From the NCBI GenBank assembly GCA_964036045.1, contig OZ038383.1, forward strand, positions 61,199,725 through 61,263,724: a stretch of DNA of 64,000 nt, in the 5' to 3' direction. The translations under genes were made by a program, and so were the position numbers. The notes under the pieces were generated by a model. The model searched no databases and was not told the origin of the DNA. It saw only the letters and a program-made list of their open reading frames with translations. Positions 44,603 through 56,089 of this stretch are shown here, piece by piece. This DNA is from Eutreptiella sp. 'Long Island Sound 2002' (lineage: Eukaryota; Euglenozoa; Euglenophyceae; Eutreptiales; Eutreptiaceae). The first letter of the stretch is position 1, and every line of letters starts with the position of its first letter.

Positions 44603-47600
44603 ATGGGCTTCGCAACGCCGCCCGGCAACAGCGCTGAGTCCGTGAAGGAGCAGCTGCGACCGGAACTCCGACATCAACGAGTTTCTTCGGCCGACCAGCA
44701 AGGCCGCACTCCCAGCTACAGCAATCGCCTCAACAACCACCCCCAGGACCAGTCCATCGAGGGGAACGATGGTTGATTGGCAGGAGGCGGGCAAGACGTG
44801 GCCGCGGCCCCACCCCCATGCGGTGCGCCTACTGCGTGGGTTGGTGTGGGACCAGCACTATCGCCACAGCCATGCCCAGTGCGAAGGCGGCATGCCCGGG
44901 AGCTTCGAGCTCCGCGAGGACATGGGCCTCGACCGCCCGCAGGCAGTCGAAGACTGGCTGAGGGTGGAAGGGTTTGCCTTCCGCTTCCGCCAGAAACGCT
45001 GGAGGGTCTGGACCCGGCCAGACAGGCCCGGCGAAGGGCTGCGCCCCGACGGGACTGAGAAGGACGAGAACCCCGGCAACGAGTACCCGCCGGGCGCCAC
45101 GATCAACGTCTCCATGTGGGACATGATGGAAAGGAAAGTCCCTGAGCCTGGGACCGAGCGCACGCTGCAGGGCAGCAGCAGCAGCGCGTCTCCTGGAAAG
45201 GAGAAGCAGTCCGCAGCGGACAGGAGGCGGGACAAGAAGTGGCGGGAGTGCCAGGAGTCCCTGGCCGCCGAAGCCGCCCAAGCCGCCAAGGGCGGAACCA
45301 CAGCCCCCAGCTCCCAACGGGCCAGTGGCGGTCACCACCCCGGCCACACGACCCTTGGTGACTTCCTCGAAGTCGCCAAGCAGGCCAGGACCAAGCTCTG
45401 TCAGCTGCACCTGAGGAAGTCAGGCCCCAGCAGCGACGTGGAGTCGGCCCACCGCGGCCGGATGCCGGCCGACCAGGCCAGCTCCAGCAGCAGCGTCGCT
45501 CCCAACCAAAGGGACGTGGCGCGCGCCTGCGAGCGCGCCTGTGGGGTGCCCCGCAACCTTCGGGTTGCCCAGCAACGGGCCACGCAGCAGAACGCTGCCG
45601 TGGAGGGCGCCATTGGCATCGCCCATGAGGAGGCCACGGAATGGGGCAGAGGCATGGCCTTCCACGCCTGGAACGTCGCGGCCATCACGGCCGGTCTCAC
45701 GGCTGTGGCCGCCCATCAGGCAGCGACCGCCCGGGTCAAGGGTGAGGTGGCGGCAGCTGCCGAGGAAGCCCGCCTGACCCAGGAGGCCATTGCCTGCAAG
45801 GAGGCCGAAGTGAAGGCGCTGGAAGAGGCGCTTGCCCAAGAGAGGGCAAAGAAGGAGGCGGAGGAAAGGGCCCAGGCCGAAGCAACGGCCAAGGCCCAGG
45901 CGGATGCCGCCAGGAAGGACGCCATCGTGGCCGCGCGACGGAAGGTCGCTGAGGAGAGGGCCAAGACGGAGGCAAAGCTGGCGGCGTTGAAAGCGGAGAA
46001 GGCTCGGCTGCAGCAGGCCCGGGAAGCCGAGGCGGCTCGTGCCCCGGAGGAGGTCGAAAGGCGAGCTGCCGCAGCCACGGCAGCCGCAATGGAGGAGGCG
46101 GAGGCCCAGCTCCGCCGCAAGACTCCCCCGGGAGGATCCCGAGTGGAGACCCTTCGACGGCTCTTCGAAGGGGATGCCTCCTCCAAGATGGCGCTGGATC
46201 CGGAGGAGGTGGACACGGGCAGCAGTGGGAGCAGTGGCCCCACCGCCTACCGACGGAGGAAGGGCAAGGGGAAGACCCCCGAGAGGTCACGGAGGCCAGC
46301 GGGCGGACACCCCCACGACTCCAACCCCTTCTTCACCGCCAGCGATGGGGATGAACAAGGTCGCCGACATCGCCGAGGAGTGGCTGGCAGAGGAGGTGGA
46401 CACGTCCCCATGGAGCCGGAGGGTGAGAGTGAGGATCTCCCTCCTCCCTACCGGAGCTCGGAGTCCTCCGCGTGCGGGACGGAGACGCTCAGGTGGGGCG
46501 ACATGGATGAGGATGATGACATGGACTTTGACTACACGAAGAAGCCCCCATCCTCGGACCCACCGAGGCGACCCGGCGGAGACCCACCGGGACCCCCTGG
46601 CGGAGGCCCGTCAGGACCCCCTGGAGGACGCGCACCAAGTGGACCCCCCGGAGGCGGACCCCCTGGCGGGGGAGGACCCCCTGGACCGGGCGGACCCGGC
46701 GGAGGACATCCTCGACCGCTTCTTGGAGAAGCTGGACGATTGGGGGGTGACCGTCACTGAAGACATGGATCCTGCACATGCGGAGAGATATGTCTTCAAA
46801 CGGTTCAGGTACCGCCTGCCGGAGGTGCTCCAAGACCTATACTTCGTGGCGACCAAGGAGGGGAAAATCAAGACCCTCAAGGAAGCCAAGAAGTGGCTCA
46901 ACGAGCAGGAGCGGGTGGACGCTCCGCAGGTGGCTGCCAAGCGGTAAAAGTCCATCAAGCCTCAGCATGATGGTCGGGAGATCCGCCTACGAGATTGGCG
47001 AGACTTCCGGGGGCAATACACCCTCTTCCGCCGCAACGTGGAGGACTGGAACGAGGCTGACGAGCAGGCCCGCCTGCTCTCCATGCTGCCGGAAGCATGG
47101 ATCAAAAGAGTCACCAAGGAGGAAGCCAAGAGAGCCAAGTCCAACCACACGCTCAAGATCATGCTCGCCAAAGAGTATCATACGAACGTGGTGGCTTGGA
47201 CAAGGAAGAACGTGGCCCGGGACGTCAAACGGCACTCCCTGCGAAACGCCCTCCTCATCACCGTCACGGGCGATCGCCAGAAGACCGCGATGTGGCGCCT
47301 TGATGAGTGTGAATTGAGCAGCTAGACCATCCATCTGCAAGCCATCCTGGCGCGGATGAGTTGCGACGAGATCCTGGAGTGGGTTGGAGAGGAGGTACTC
47401 AAGGAGTACCAGAATCTCCACCACACCCGTGGGTTGGGGCCCGGCGACCGTGACGTCAACTACGTTGGCGAGGGGACTGGCGGGGAAGCTGCCATGGACC
47501 CAGCGGGAGCTGATGGCGGTGAAACTCTCGGCGACGATGACGACGACGATGAGCCCGCCGAGATGGCCGTTTGTGCCTTCGTGGCCAACAACCTGAACGC

Positions 47601-48105
47601 GGGCAGCAACCGGGGAAGCTCGAAGCCCCTGCAGCAGGGTTGGAAGAAGAAGGAGAGGAAGGACCCCCGCCGCATTGGCAACCCTCCGCTGTCCTTTGCG
47701 GAGGTCATACGAGCTCACCCTCAGGGCTGTTTCGTGTGTTATGGGAGGAAGCAAGGCTTCAACCATGACCACCGGACATGCCCCATCCACCAAGCCGACA
47801 CGGAGGCCTACAAGAAGGCGCACGGGTCGAAGAAGCGTGCACCTGCGAGTATCCGGGAGACCAAAGTGGAGGTCGACAAGGACGAGCTCTCCAAGCTGAT
47901 GTCGGTAGGGACCGAGTTGGCCAAGGAGATCCAGGAGATCAAGAGGAACTGGGTCCCCAGGTTGGGCGACAAGAACAAGGAGAACAAAGAGAACGACAAG
48001 AACGAGGACAAGGACAAGAAGGGTAGGAAAAGGGGAAAGAAGAAGGGTGTCAACGAGGTTGATGCGGAGGGAAGTACCCCTACTACCACTACCGACGCCC
48101 CTTAG
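44603..48105 (+). pseudogene. gag: Element C gag
   Basis: The main frame opens at the ATG at 44769. A Pro/Thr-rich extension is open upstream in the same phase, and an ATG at 44603 in another phase may be the original start. Residues about 320-445 (counted from 44769) are an Ala/Glu/Lys-rich coiled coil. A Gly/Pro repeat (GGPPGPPGG-like) follows, where the frame moves by one near 46.5-46.7 kb. The capsid-like part then reads EDILDRFLEKLDDWGVTV and NVEDWNEADEQARLLSMLPE, with stops at 46945 (TAA) and 47323 (TAG). The zinc knuckle is CFVCYGRKQGFNHDHRTC, followed by a Lys/Glu/Asn-rich tail and UAG at 48103. The copy is dead. Confidence 0.8.
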
Positions 48106-48114
48106 CGGAGCCCC
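48103..48114 (+). promoter_or_regulatory. Gag-pol UAG junction, element C
   Basis: UAG CGGAGCCCC after the gag tail, in phase with the protease frame. A second in-phase UAG follows at 48130, which would block readthrough in this copy. Confidence 0.4.
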
Positions 48115-51100
48115 TGCAGCCAAGGGCCCTAGCTAGGGCGGTCGCAGGATGGTGTCGTGGGAAGCGCCACACCATCCCAGTCGGGAAACCATAAGCACAA
48201 AGGGACTGCCGCGGGCGGAAGGCCCGGTCCGGCACCCAAAGCGAAGGACAGTCGCGGAGGCGGGGTGAGGGCAAGTGAAGGCACGAACCCTTGCACCCAT
48301 CCATCCTTCGCGTCCAAGAATGTATTTGATGTGCTTCAAGATCTATCCGAGAGTATCGGAGGATCACCCGGACCGCACCCGGATGCTGCAGATGGGCAGC
48401 CTGAGCCCATTGTCCACGACCTGCACCACTCGCTTGTTGAGCTTCTGGAACGGCCGGAGATCCTGAGCTTGCACGCCATGCGCCGTGTGGGGCGTGAGCG
48501 GCAGTTGCACCTTAACGTCCGTGCCTTATGCGGGGAAGTGGAGAAGGTCTTCGACGTGTTGGTCAACACGGGAGCTCAGGTCAGCTTGGTCAAGGTTGGC
48601 CTACTTCCGCCAGAGTGTTTGACCGACAGTCGGAAACCTGTCAGGCTGAAGGTGGCGAACGGCCAGTACATGGTGGAACGCACGAAGGAAGCGGCCATTG
48701 GGCTGCAGTTCGTGAACCACCGTGAGCTGAGCCGCCCGGACCTCGGCAAGGAAATCCTCCTGCAAGGTCGCTTCTATGAGGCCGAGATGGACCGGGACAT
48801 GATCGTTGGGTACGACTTCATGAAGGAGACCGACTCCGGCGTTCTCCCGGCCCAGGCTTCAATGACCCTGTACCAGGACGACCAGCTCTCGTGGCTTTCG
48901 TCACCTGAGCACCATCTGGAGTGCCAATGGATCCACCCAGAACGCAATCAGCTCGAAGTAGCCGCGCTGGGCACTGAGCCAACTGGGCCAGCAAACCAGG
49001 AGTACGGCCTAATGCCGGAAGTGGCGAGCCGAGTGGTTGCGGACCTGGGAGCTTCGGATCTGGCCCTGGATGCGTTCTCTTCAGGAACCTCCGCCCATCT
49101 TCGGGTTTGTGAGAAGTACTGGAGCGCCCAGGACTCCGCGTGGAAGAAGCACTGGGGTCCGCATCAGGGTTTGATGTGGATCCATTGCCCCCGATGGGAC
49201 ATTCCAAGGGCGGTAGCGAAGATTCGCAAGGACCGCTCCAAGGCAGTGCTGGTTGTTCCTATGGGATGCACCAAGGAGGAAAACACCCGAGATTGGGTGG
49301 TCTCATTGACCAACGTGACCTTAAACAAGGTCGTCCTACCGGCTCGAGAGAGTGTCTATCAGCACGCTAAGGGACAGCCCATGCAACCCGGGAGATGGCC
49401 AACAGAATTCCACTATGTGGATGGGGGGCTTGAACAGGCCGACACCACGGACTTCGTGTGTGTCAACCGCATCATAGCGGAGCCATGGAGGCAATGCTTT
49501 GCAGTTTCCCCTGTTGACATCGGAGGACCCCCTCACTGAAGAGGAGTTGGATCTGGTTCAGGGGTATATGGATCAGCCCTTTCACGACTGGGGAAGCCAG
49601 CGTGAGGGCAAAGGCCAGGACAAAGCCTGGTGGGAAGTGGACTCGATCGTCTCCGGTTCCTATGATGGGAATACTTTCGTAAAGAGGGTGCTGGACCACA
49701 TGTCCAGCCAGGACGAGCCAATCGGCGGAAACTCACCCACCTACGGCGACTTGTTGCGAGGCAAGACCAGAGATGGCCCTTTGGGCCACCTGGGGAGACC
49801 AACTGAGCCGAAACCGAGTGGGTTCGCTACCCCTCAAGTAAGCTCAGTGGTCCAGGTGCCCGGAAAAGCCAAGGCGGAGTCCGATGAGTGCCCCAAGATC
49901 CAGGCATTGAGGGCCAGGCTGAAGCAGAAGTATGGTGAAACCTTCTTCAGCGGAAAACCTGTGTTTCCCCCACCGGTGCGTGGACCGTATGGCGAGGCCA
50001 AGATACGACTGAAGCAGGATCCCCGTGTGTATCAGCACCGGGAGTTTGCCCTGAGGGGCGAGAGGAGGGAGGCCATGGAGAAGATCCTCCGTGACTTCAT
50101 CGGGAGAGGCTGGCTTGAGGCGTGCCACTCCGAGTGGGCCTCTCCGTGCTTCGTCGTCCCCAAGAAGGTGGCCGCTGAGTGGCGGCTCGTGGTCAACTAC
50201 CGCGGCCTAAACGCCCTAACGCAGCATGACAGCTATACGGTGCCCCTCATTGATGACATGCTGCAAAAACAACACCGGCGGAGGATCTTCACGGTGATTG
50301 ACCTGAAACATGGTTATCATCAGATGCCTCTCGCCGAGGAGTCCCGTGCCTGCACAGCCATGAGAACCCCACTTGCACCTCTCCAGTGGAAGGTGACGCC
50401 CATGGGCGTTACCAACGGCAATGCGGCTTTCCAGCGGATGCTGGAGAACCTGCTTGAGCCGGTGCGTGACTGTGCGGACCCCTTCTTGGACGACGTGATC
50501 ATCGCGTCCGGGGACCCCAGTGTGAGCTATGAGGAGCTCCTGGAGGCACACGGGAGGGACGTCACCCGAGTGCTGGACCTTCTGGTTCGGCACAAACTCA
50601 CGGGCAGCAGTGACAAGGCCACCATTGCGGTAAGCGAGGTGGTCTTCGCGGGCCACGTAGTTGGGAACCGGCAGCGAAAGCCCATACCTGGCAAGGTGGC
50701 TGCGCTTGAGCACTAGGAAAAGCCCAAAACGGTCTCTGAGCTACAGGCGTACTTGGGGTTCTGCAACTACTACTCTGGGTATATCAAGATGTATGCCGAG
50801 TATGCAGCCCCCATGATGACCATGCTCAAGGGCAACCGAGAGGAGACCAAGAAGGGGTCCAAGAAGGCTCTGGTCTGGAATGATGAGTCCGACCGTGCCT
50901 TTGAGGGGATGAAGCAGGCGCTGCTATCCGCAGTGGGTCTGCACCTCGTGGATCCTGACCGAGGGTTTGTTCTGCGCACCGACGCTTCTGACTACGCCGT
51001 TGGCGCTGTGTTGGAACAAGTGCTTGACGATGGGAGGCACGTGCCAGAGACAGAGACAGAGACAGATGTGGACGCCCCGAGAAAGAGAGGCGTATGCCAT

Positions 51101-53063
51101 CGTCATGGCTCTCAGGAAATGGGCTGGGTACATAGCCCTCCATCCCGTCACCGTCTGCACCGACCATCAGAGTCTGCAGTCGTGGCACAAGGAGCACGTG
51201 GACACCCCCTCTGGTCCCGCCTCCGGACGGGCGAGATGGCATGAGACCTTGGCCAAGTTCGACCTCACGGTTGTGTATGTTCCTGGCAAGGACAACACCG
51301 TGGCGGACTGTCTCAGTAGGTGGGCCTATCCCGCCAGCAAGGGCATGACAGACGTGTCTGCTCATGGCGATGAGGCTGAGAACGCTGAGGCCAAGAGGAT
51401 CATAGAAATGGAGCGCCTGATGGAGGAGGAGGGTGTTAAATGCTTCGTCGTCATGGCTGCGGATGCCCCCCTCGGAACGAGGATGGGCAGAGCGGTCAGA
51501 GTACTCGCCCCTGATGGAGCTGAGTCCGACAAGCACCTCTTCCCTGAATCTTGCCTCCAGGACGACTGGACCGACGACTACGCTAAGTCTGAGGCCTTTG
51601 AGGCCGAATATAGGGCTGTGACCGACCCTGATGACGGGCAGAGGTGGCCAAAGGGGCTGACTGAGGAAGATGGCAAGCTCTACCAGAATGGTAAGCTGCT
51701 GGTCCCAGGATACCGAGTGCTCAAGCTGTGTGAGGCTTGGCACCACCACATGATGCACCGCGGGGTCAAGAAGCAAGCCCTGGACATGCAGCGCTGGTTC
51801 GAAATCGACCAGATCGGTCTCTACACCGCCATCAAGAAGGTCAGGAAGGGTTGCTCGGTCTGTCTGGCCTGCAATCCCGATAACCAGAACGTCAAGGGGG
51901 AAGCCCAATCGACTCCGGTGCCTGACCAGCCCATGGAGAGCGTGGCCATGGACGTCTTCTCCATGCCCGAAGTTCACATTGGCAAGGAGACTTTTGACTG
52001 TGTGGTCCTTTGTGTGGATCGCCACAGCGGCTACGTAGTTGCCGTTCCGGCACGCAAAAAGGGGTTGCTTGCCAAGGAAGTGGCAGTCATGATGATTCGT
52101 GATTGGCTGACCGTCTTTGACATCCCCCGCACCATTTGCAGTGACCGAGGGCCCCAGTTTACTGGTGGCTTGTTCAAGGCCATGTGTTCCCTCATGGGAT
52201 AACGTCATGCCAAGAGCGTCGCCTATCTCAGCCGGTCCAATGGCCGGGCTGAAGTGGCTGGACGGCAGCTGTTCGAGAAGCTGCGCAAGATTCACATCAC
52301 CAATCCACGTCGGAACTCGTTTGAGGAGATGTGGCCCGCTCCGAAGGCCCATCATGACACCCCCACTCCAGATGGTTTGTCCCCTCACCAGATTCTGTTC
52401 AGCAGGGACCCCCTGGGTCGGGGACTTCCCTTGTCTGGTGATGGTATGGCCATGGACGCCAAGGAAATCTTTGCGCGGCAAGAGGCAACGGCGCGGGACA
52501 TCCGCCAGCAGCTCGAGAAGGAGCATGCTGAGCGTCAAAAGTCCGCCCCGAGCTCGACAGCGCAAAGGTTCAGGGTGGGAGACCCGGTGTGGGTGATCAG
52601 ACCCCGCCCTATGGGCACCCACCGCACCAAAACCTGGTTCACACCTGGAGAGGTGGTCCGCAGGATTGGTGAGGACACCTACCGCATCAAGGTGGGTCAC
52701 GGACAGTTCCGGGAGCGCCACGGAAGTCAACTCCGTGTGCGGGAACCCGACCCTCGTGGCCAACATGTGTCCCTGGACTACGCCGCACATGAGGCCGATT
52801 CGGACGACGATTATGCTGAGCAGGACGGCTATACCGTCGAGAAGATCCTGGCCCAGCGTCCGAACGCCTCAGCACCCGGAGGCCTGGAGTTCAAGGTTCG
52901 TTGGCGAGGCTATGGGCCGTCCCACGACACCTGGGAACCCGTCTCCTCATTCGTGCCGCGGATTAACACCCCCTTCATGGACTACATCCGCAAGCACAAG
53001 ACCAAGATCCATGTCTCGGACTTGGCAGCACTCACCCGGGCGATTGCAGCCAGGGGCGCCTGA
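48106..53063 (+). pseudogene. pol: Element C pol with chromodomain
   Basis: Pol continues in the gag frame after the UAG. Protease reads LVNTGAQVSLV, with Asn (codon 48565-48567) where A and B have the catalytic Asp. A DAM-like domain follows (about 49060-49310, DSAWKKHW and KAVLVVPMG). The frame then shifts near 49.5 kb. Reverse transcriptase has WRLVVNYRGLN and the FLDD active site (50483-50494). A TAG at 50714 replaces a TGG of B. In RNase H (TDASDYAVGAVLEQ) a CAGAGA microsatellite at about 51050 coincides with a frame change. Integrase has the H/C zinc part, MDVFSMPEV, CSDRGPQF and NGRAEVAGRQ, with a TAA at 52200 between the last two. The chromodomain at about 52830-53000 has FKVRWRGYGPSHDTWEP. 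That makes C a chromovirus. Confidence 0.88.
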
Positions 53064-53817
53064 TCACCGCCCAGAGCTCTCCCATGATGCAGTTTGAGCG
53101 CTTGTTAGGTCGGCGGATCGTCCCTCACTTGCTTGCTCTCTTCCATCTTCCGGTGACCTGCCACGCGATTTTTGGGTGTGTGGTCTGGTCCCATGGCACT
53201 TGCGGGATCCAGACCAGTCTACGTGTGTCTGCAGACTATATATGGCCTGAACTCAGGCGTTTTCCTGTCCACCCTCCTGCATATTCCTCTTCCTAACCGG
53301 GGCGTGCTTTGGGGCTCTGTTCAGAGTGTGTTTACACGCCTATTACCCCGCTTATTGCTTATTTTTCTGTTCCCCAGGATATGTGCATCTGTATGTTAAG
53401 TGTTGTGAGCCCATCGCCGAGATGTGGACTGTTTTTTCCCCCGAAGGGGATGCAAATCGGAATACGAAGGCACCCTGAGTCACCGTGTACATGCTCTTAC
53501 ATGAGGTCCAGCCTGGACCAGTACCTAAGTACAGATTCTTCTGTTTGAGTGCCCGTGATACCGTGTGCCCTAGTAGCTGTGATGTGCTGAGATCCTGATG
53601 GCGCCAGGCGGGAAGCCCAGTTGCCTGACTGCACTCCCAGCGGTCCGCCACTGTCAGTCCCAGTGTGAGCCTACCGACTCGCAGACGCACTTGCAGTCGG
53701 GTGGCGACCTCCGGTGTCCTGACCTCGGTCAGTCTGCCTGGGAAACTGGTGGTTTGAGGAGTCGACGCCTCCGCCCAGACTGCATGAGGACTCCCTCATG
53801 CATGGCCTTCGTGGTAA
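53064..53817. other. DNA after element C, perhaps the start of its 3' LTR
   Basis: No supported gene. It lies where the 3' LTR of C should begin and is cut at 53818 by the 5' end of element B. No matching 5' copy was found upstream of C's gag, so the LTR reading is unproven. Confidence 0.3.
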
Positions 53818-56089
53818 TGAAGCCGGTTCGGACCCCTGTGGCCATCTTGGGGTCACTTGGGGTGTGTATCTATGTGCCGGCAAGCCGCCATTGGCTGATA
53901 TCATACTTTCCCATCCACCTGAACTAACCCGATGTGATAGTGTGGTAGGTTTGGCCATTCCGGCTATGAGCGGCCACATTCAGTACCGAGGCGCCGCCAG
54001 CGGAGATTTATATATCGGAATATCAGGAATCAACAGGGTTTTTTTATCATAATGTTTCCGTAATTTTTCAGCCTTTCGTTCTGATGGTCAATGTATCGGC
54101 GACTGTCAGTTGGCTCGCGATTTTGCGTTAACCGATTGGTTAACTGTTATTTCCAGATATTTTGGCGGAAACCCCGATGAAGGGTCAGATTTCATCAGTA
54201 AGAGGGTTCGTTGCTTCCGCAATTTTCTAAATATGCACTCGAAATTTTCGTCTGAATTTTTCGCGATGTCCAAATCGGATTTTCGACTTCGACATCGCAG
54301 CACTTGATTTGGTCTTCGTCGAGTGGTCATACTCTTTTCCCTATGCCCGAATCAGGTTTCCCTTATACTTGCCACCCATTTGACTTGGAGATATAAGGGA
54401 AACAAAAGGTGAATCGTGGGACCACTTTGAAGGACCATATCTACGAGCCAGTGTGAGGATAGAGAATAAGGAAGGATGCGTTGCAAGCGCCTTGATCTCA
54501 ACTCAATTTGGGAAGCATCAAACGCCTTTGGTGTGTACACATGCCCGGTATAGCAAGGGATAATGGTCAAGAGGGTATAAAGTGATATATAACTCTTGGA
54601 CCGTGCAACCGAACATTTTATTGTGACTTTCGAGTGTACCGCATGAGTGTTGGGGTTGTATAGCAACTTTCTTTGGGTTCCTACGTATTTTCAACGTGGA
54701 GTTATGTCCATGGAGGGACATGGCATATCATGGTGGGAGCAACATTTTGAGGGTATGTGTTATATGCATGGTATATGTTTGATATGCTCACGCCCATGTT
54801 ATATATCTTCGTGTGGACGAAGAGATGGGGAGCCATACGTGACAAGGGTCTTGCCCATGTCCCAATTGTGGAATTCAAAGCGCTAGACTAAGTCTACCGC
54901 GTATGTATTGCTCATGGTATGTTTGGCAAAGAGATCCATGAGTGCACTCCCATTTTCATGGGGCATGTAGATATGAGTGGCGAAGGTATCTCCATGCGCC
55001 TGATTGGGGATCCAAGTGGGGGAATTGTTCGCAAATGGTTCCAATCATTTGTGTATAGAATCATGAGCGGATATCATGGGTGAGCATAGAGATATACTAT
55101 CATGACAACTTTGTATTTGGTCATATTTTCATGTTTTTGACCTCAATTTTGCTCATTTTTGCGTTTTGTGTACTTACCTGGTCAGCAAACAGCAAGAAGC
55201 CTATGGAGAGTCGAACCATGGTATGTTGTTCATATGTTGGCATATGCTTTGGAGTTGAACACCACCATATGCCGGATCGCGTACTCCATTTGGCTTGGCG
55301 CCCGAAGGATCACAAGAATTGGTCTCAAGATCATTGGCTCACTTGGGCAGTGCGTGGCGCCCACATCCGAAGGGGTTTCGAGGGTAAAGTGGGGATGTAC
55401 ATGGGCATTGGCCTCTGGTCTCTATCCTCCATGAATACTGGACTTCGATTCCATGCATGCTTTGAGCCTTCGGATAAATGGTAACTTCAATTTTGAGCAT
55501 ATATTTGATATATGGCCAATATGGTGTGAATTGGCAGTTTTTAGGCATGTTATGAGTTCAAACTCATGGGGCATATCTACAAGCCCATTCGACCCCAAGT
55601 CCAACCAAGGTTATTTCAGGGTAGGGCATGGTCCTGAGTGCCACTCTAAGCCATGACACGCTACCTCCCCCATTGGGCTAGGATATATAGGCTTGGGAGT
55701 GAACACGTTTTTGGGTTTTCTGTAGTGACTTGTGACACATGGCATTTAGCCATCTTATTTGATTGGGTTCAGGGCATCATGTTGGTGAGTTAAGGGAAGG
55801 TCTTGAGTCCAGGGAATGAGGGGTCTATGGCTATGAATGTGTACGTTTCCATCTTTCCCCAACTTTGCTTTATTTGTGTTCATATGCCAATTTCAGGGCT
55901 TTCCTCTTTGGCGCAATTCTTGTACATGCCCGCCACCGTGAGACGACCGGTGTGCTGAACGAAAGCCCGCAGCCTGATTTGGATTGTGAATTGGGTTATT
56001 GTTGTATTTGTGGGATCCGGTTGCTGTTCAGGGTTGAAGGAGGATAGTATTTTCTATATTTTTGGATTTGGAACCCTGGATTTTGATAA
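53818..56089 (+). mobile_element. Long LTR/5' region of element B
   Basis: About 2.27 kb starting TGAAGCC, matching both halves of the A copy, here without interruption. It preserves the TCATA empty site of gag-only element 2 at 54324-54328. The other LTR of B would lie beyond the window. Short open frames inside are not conserved in a coding manner. Confidence 0.75.

Noticed and set aside
50826-52790. 654-codon minus-strand open frame across element C pol (also 537 and 593 codons across A and B gag)
   Set aside because: It lies antisense to clear RT/integrase or gag coding sequence, shows no domain, and long antisense frames are expected from GC-rich codons of the sense gene.
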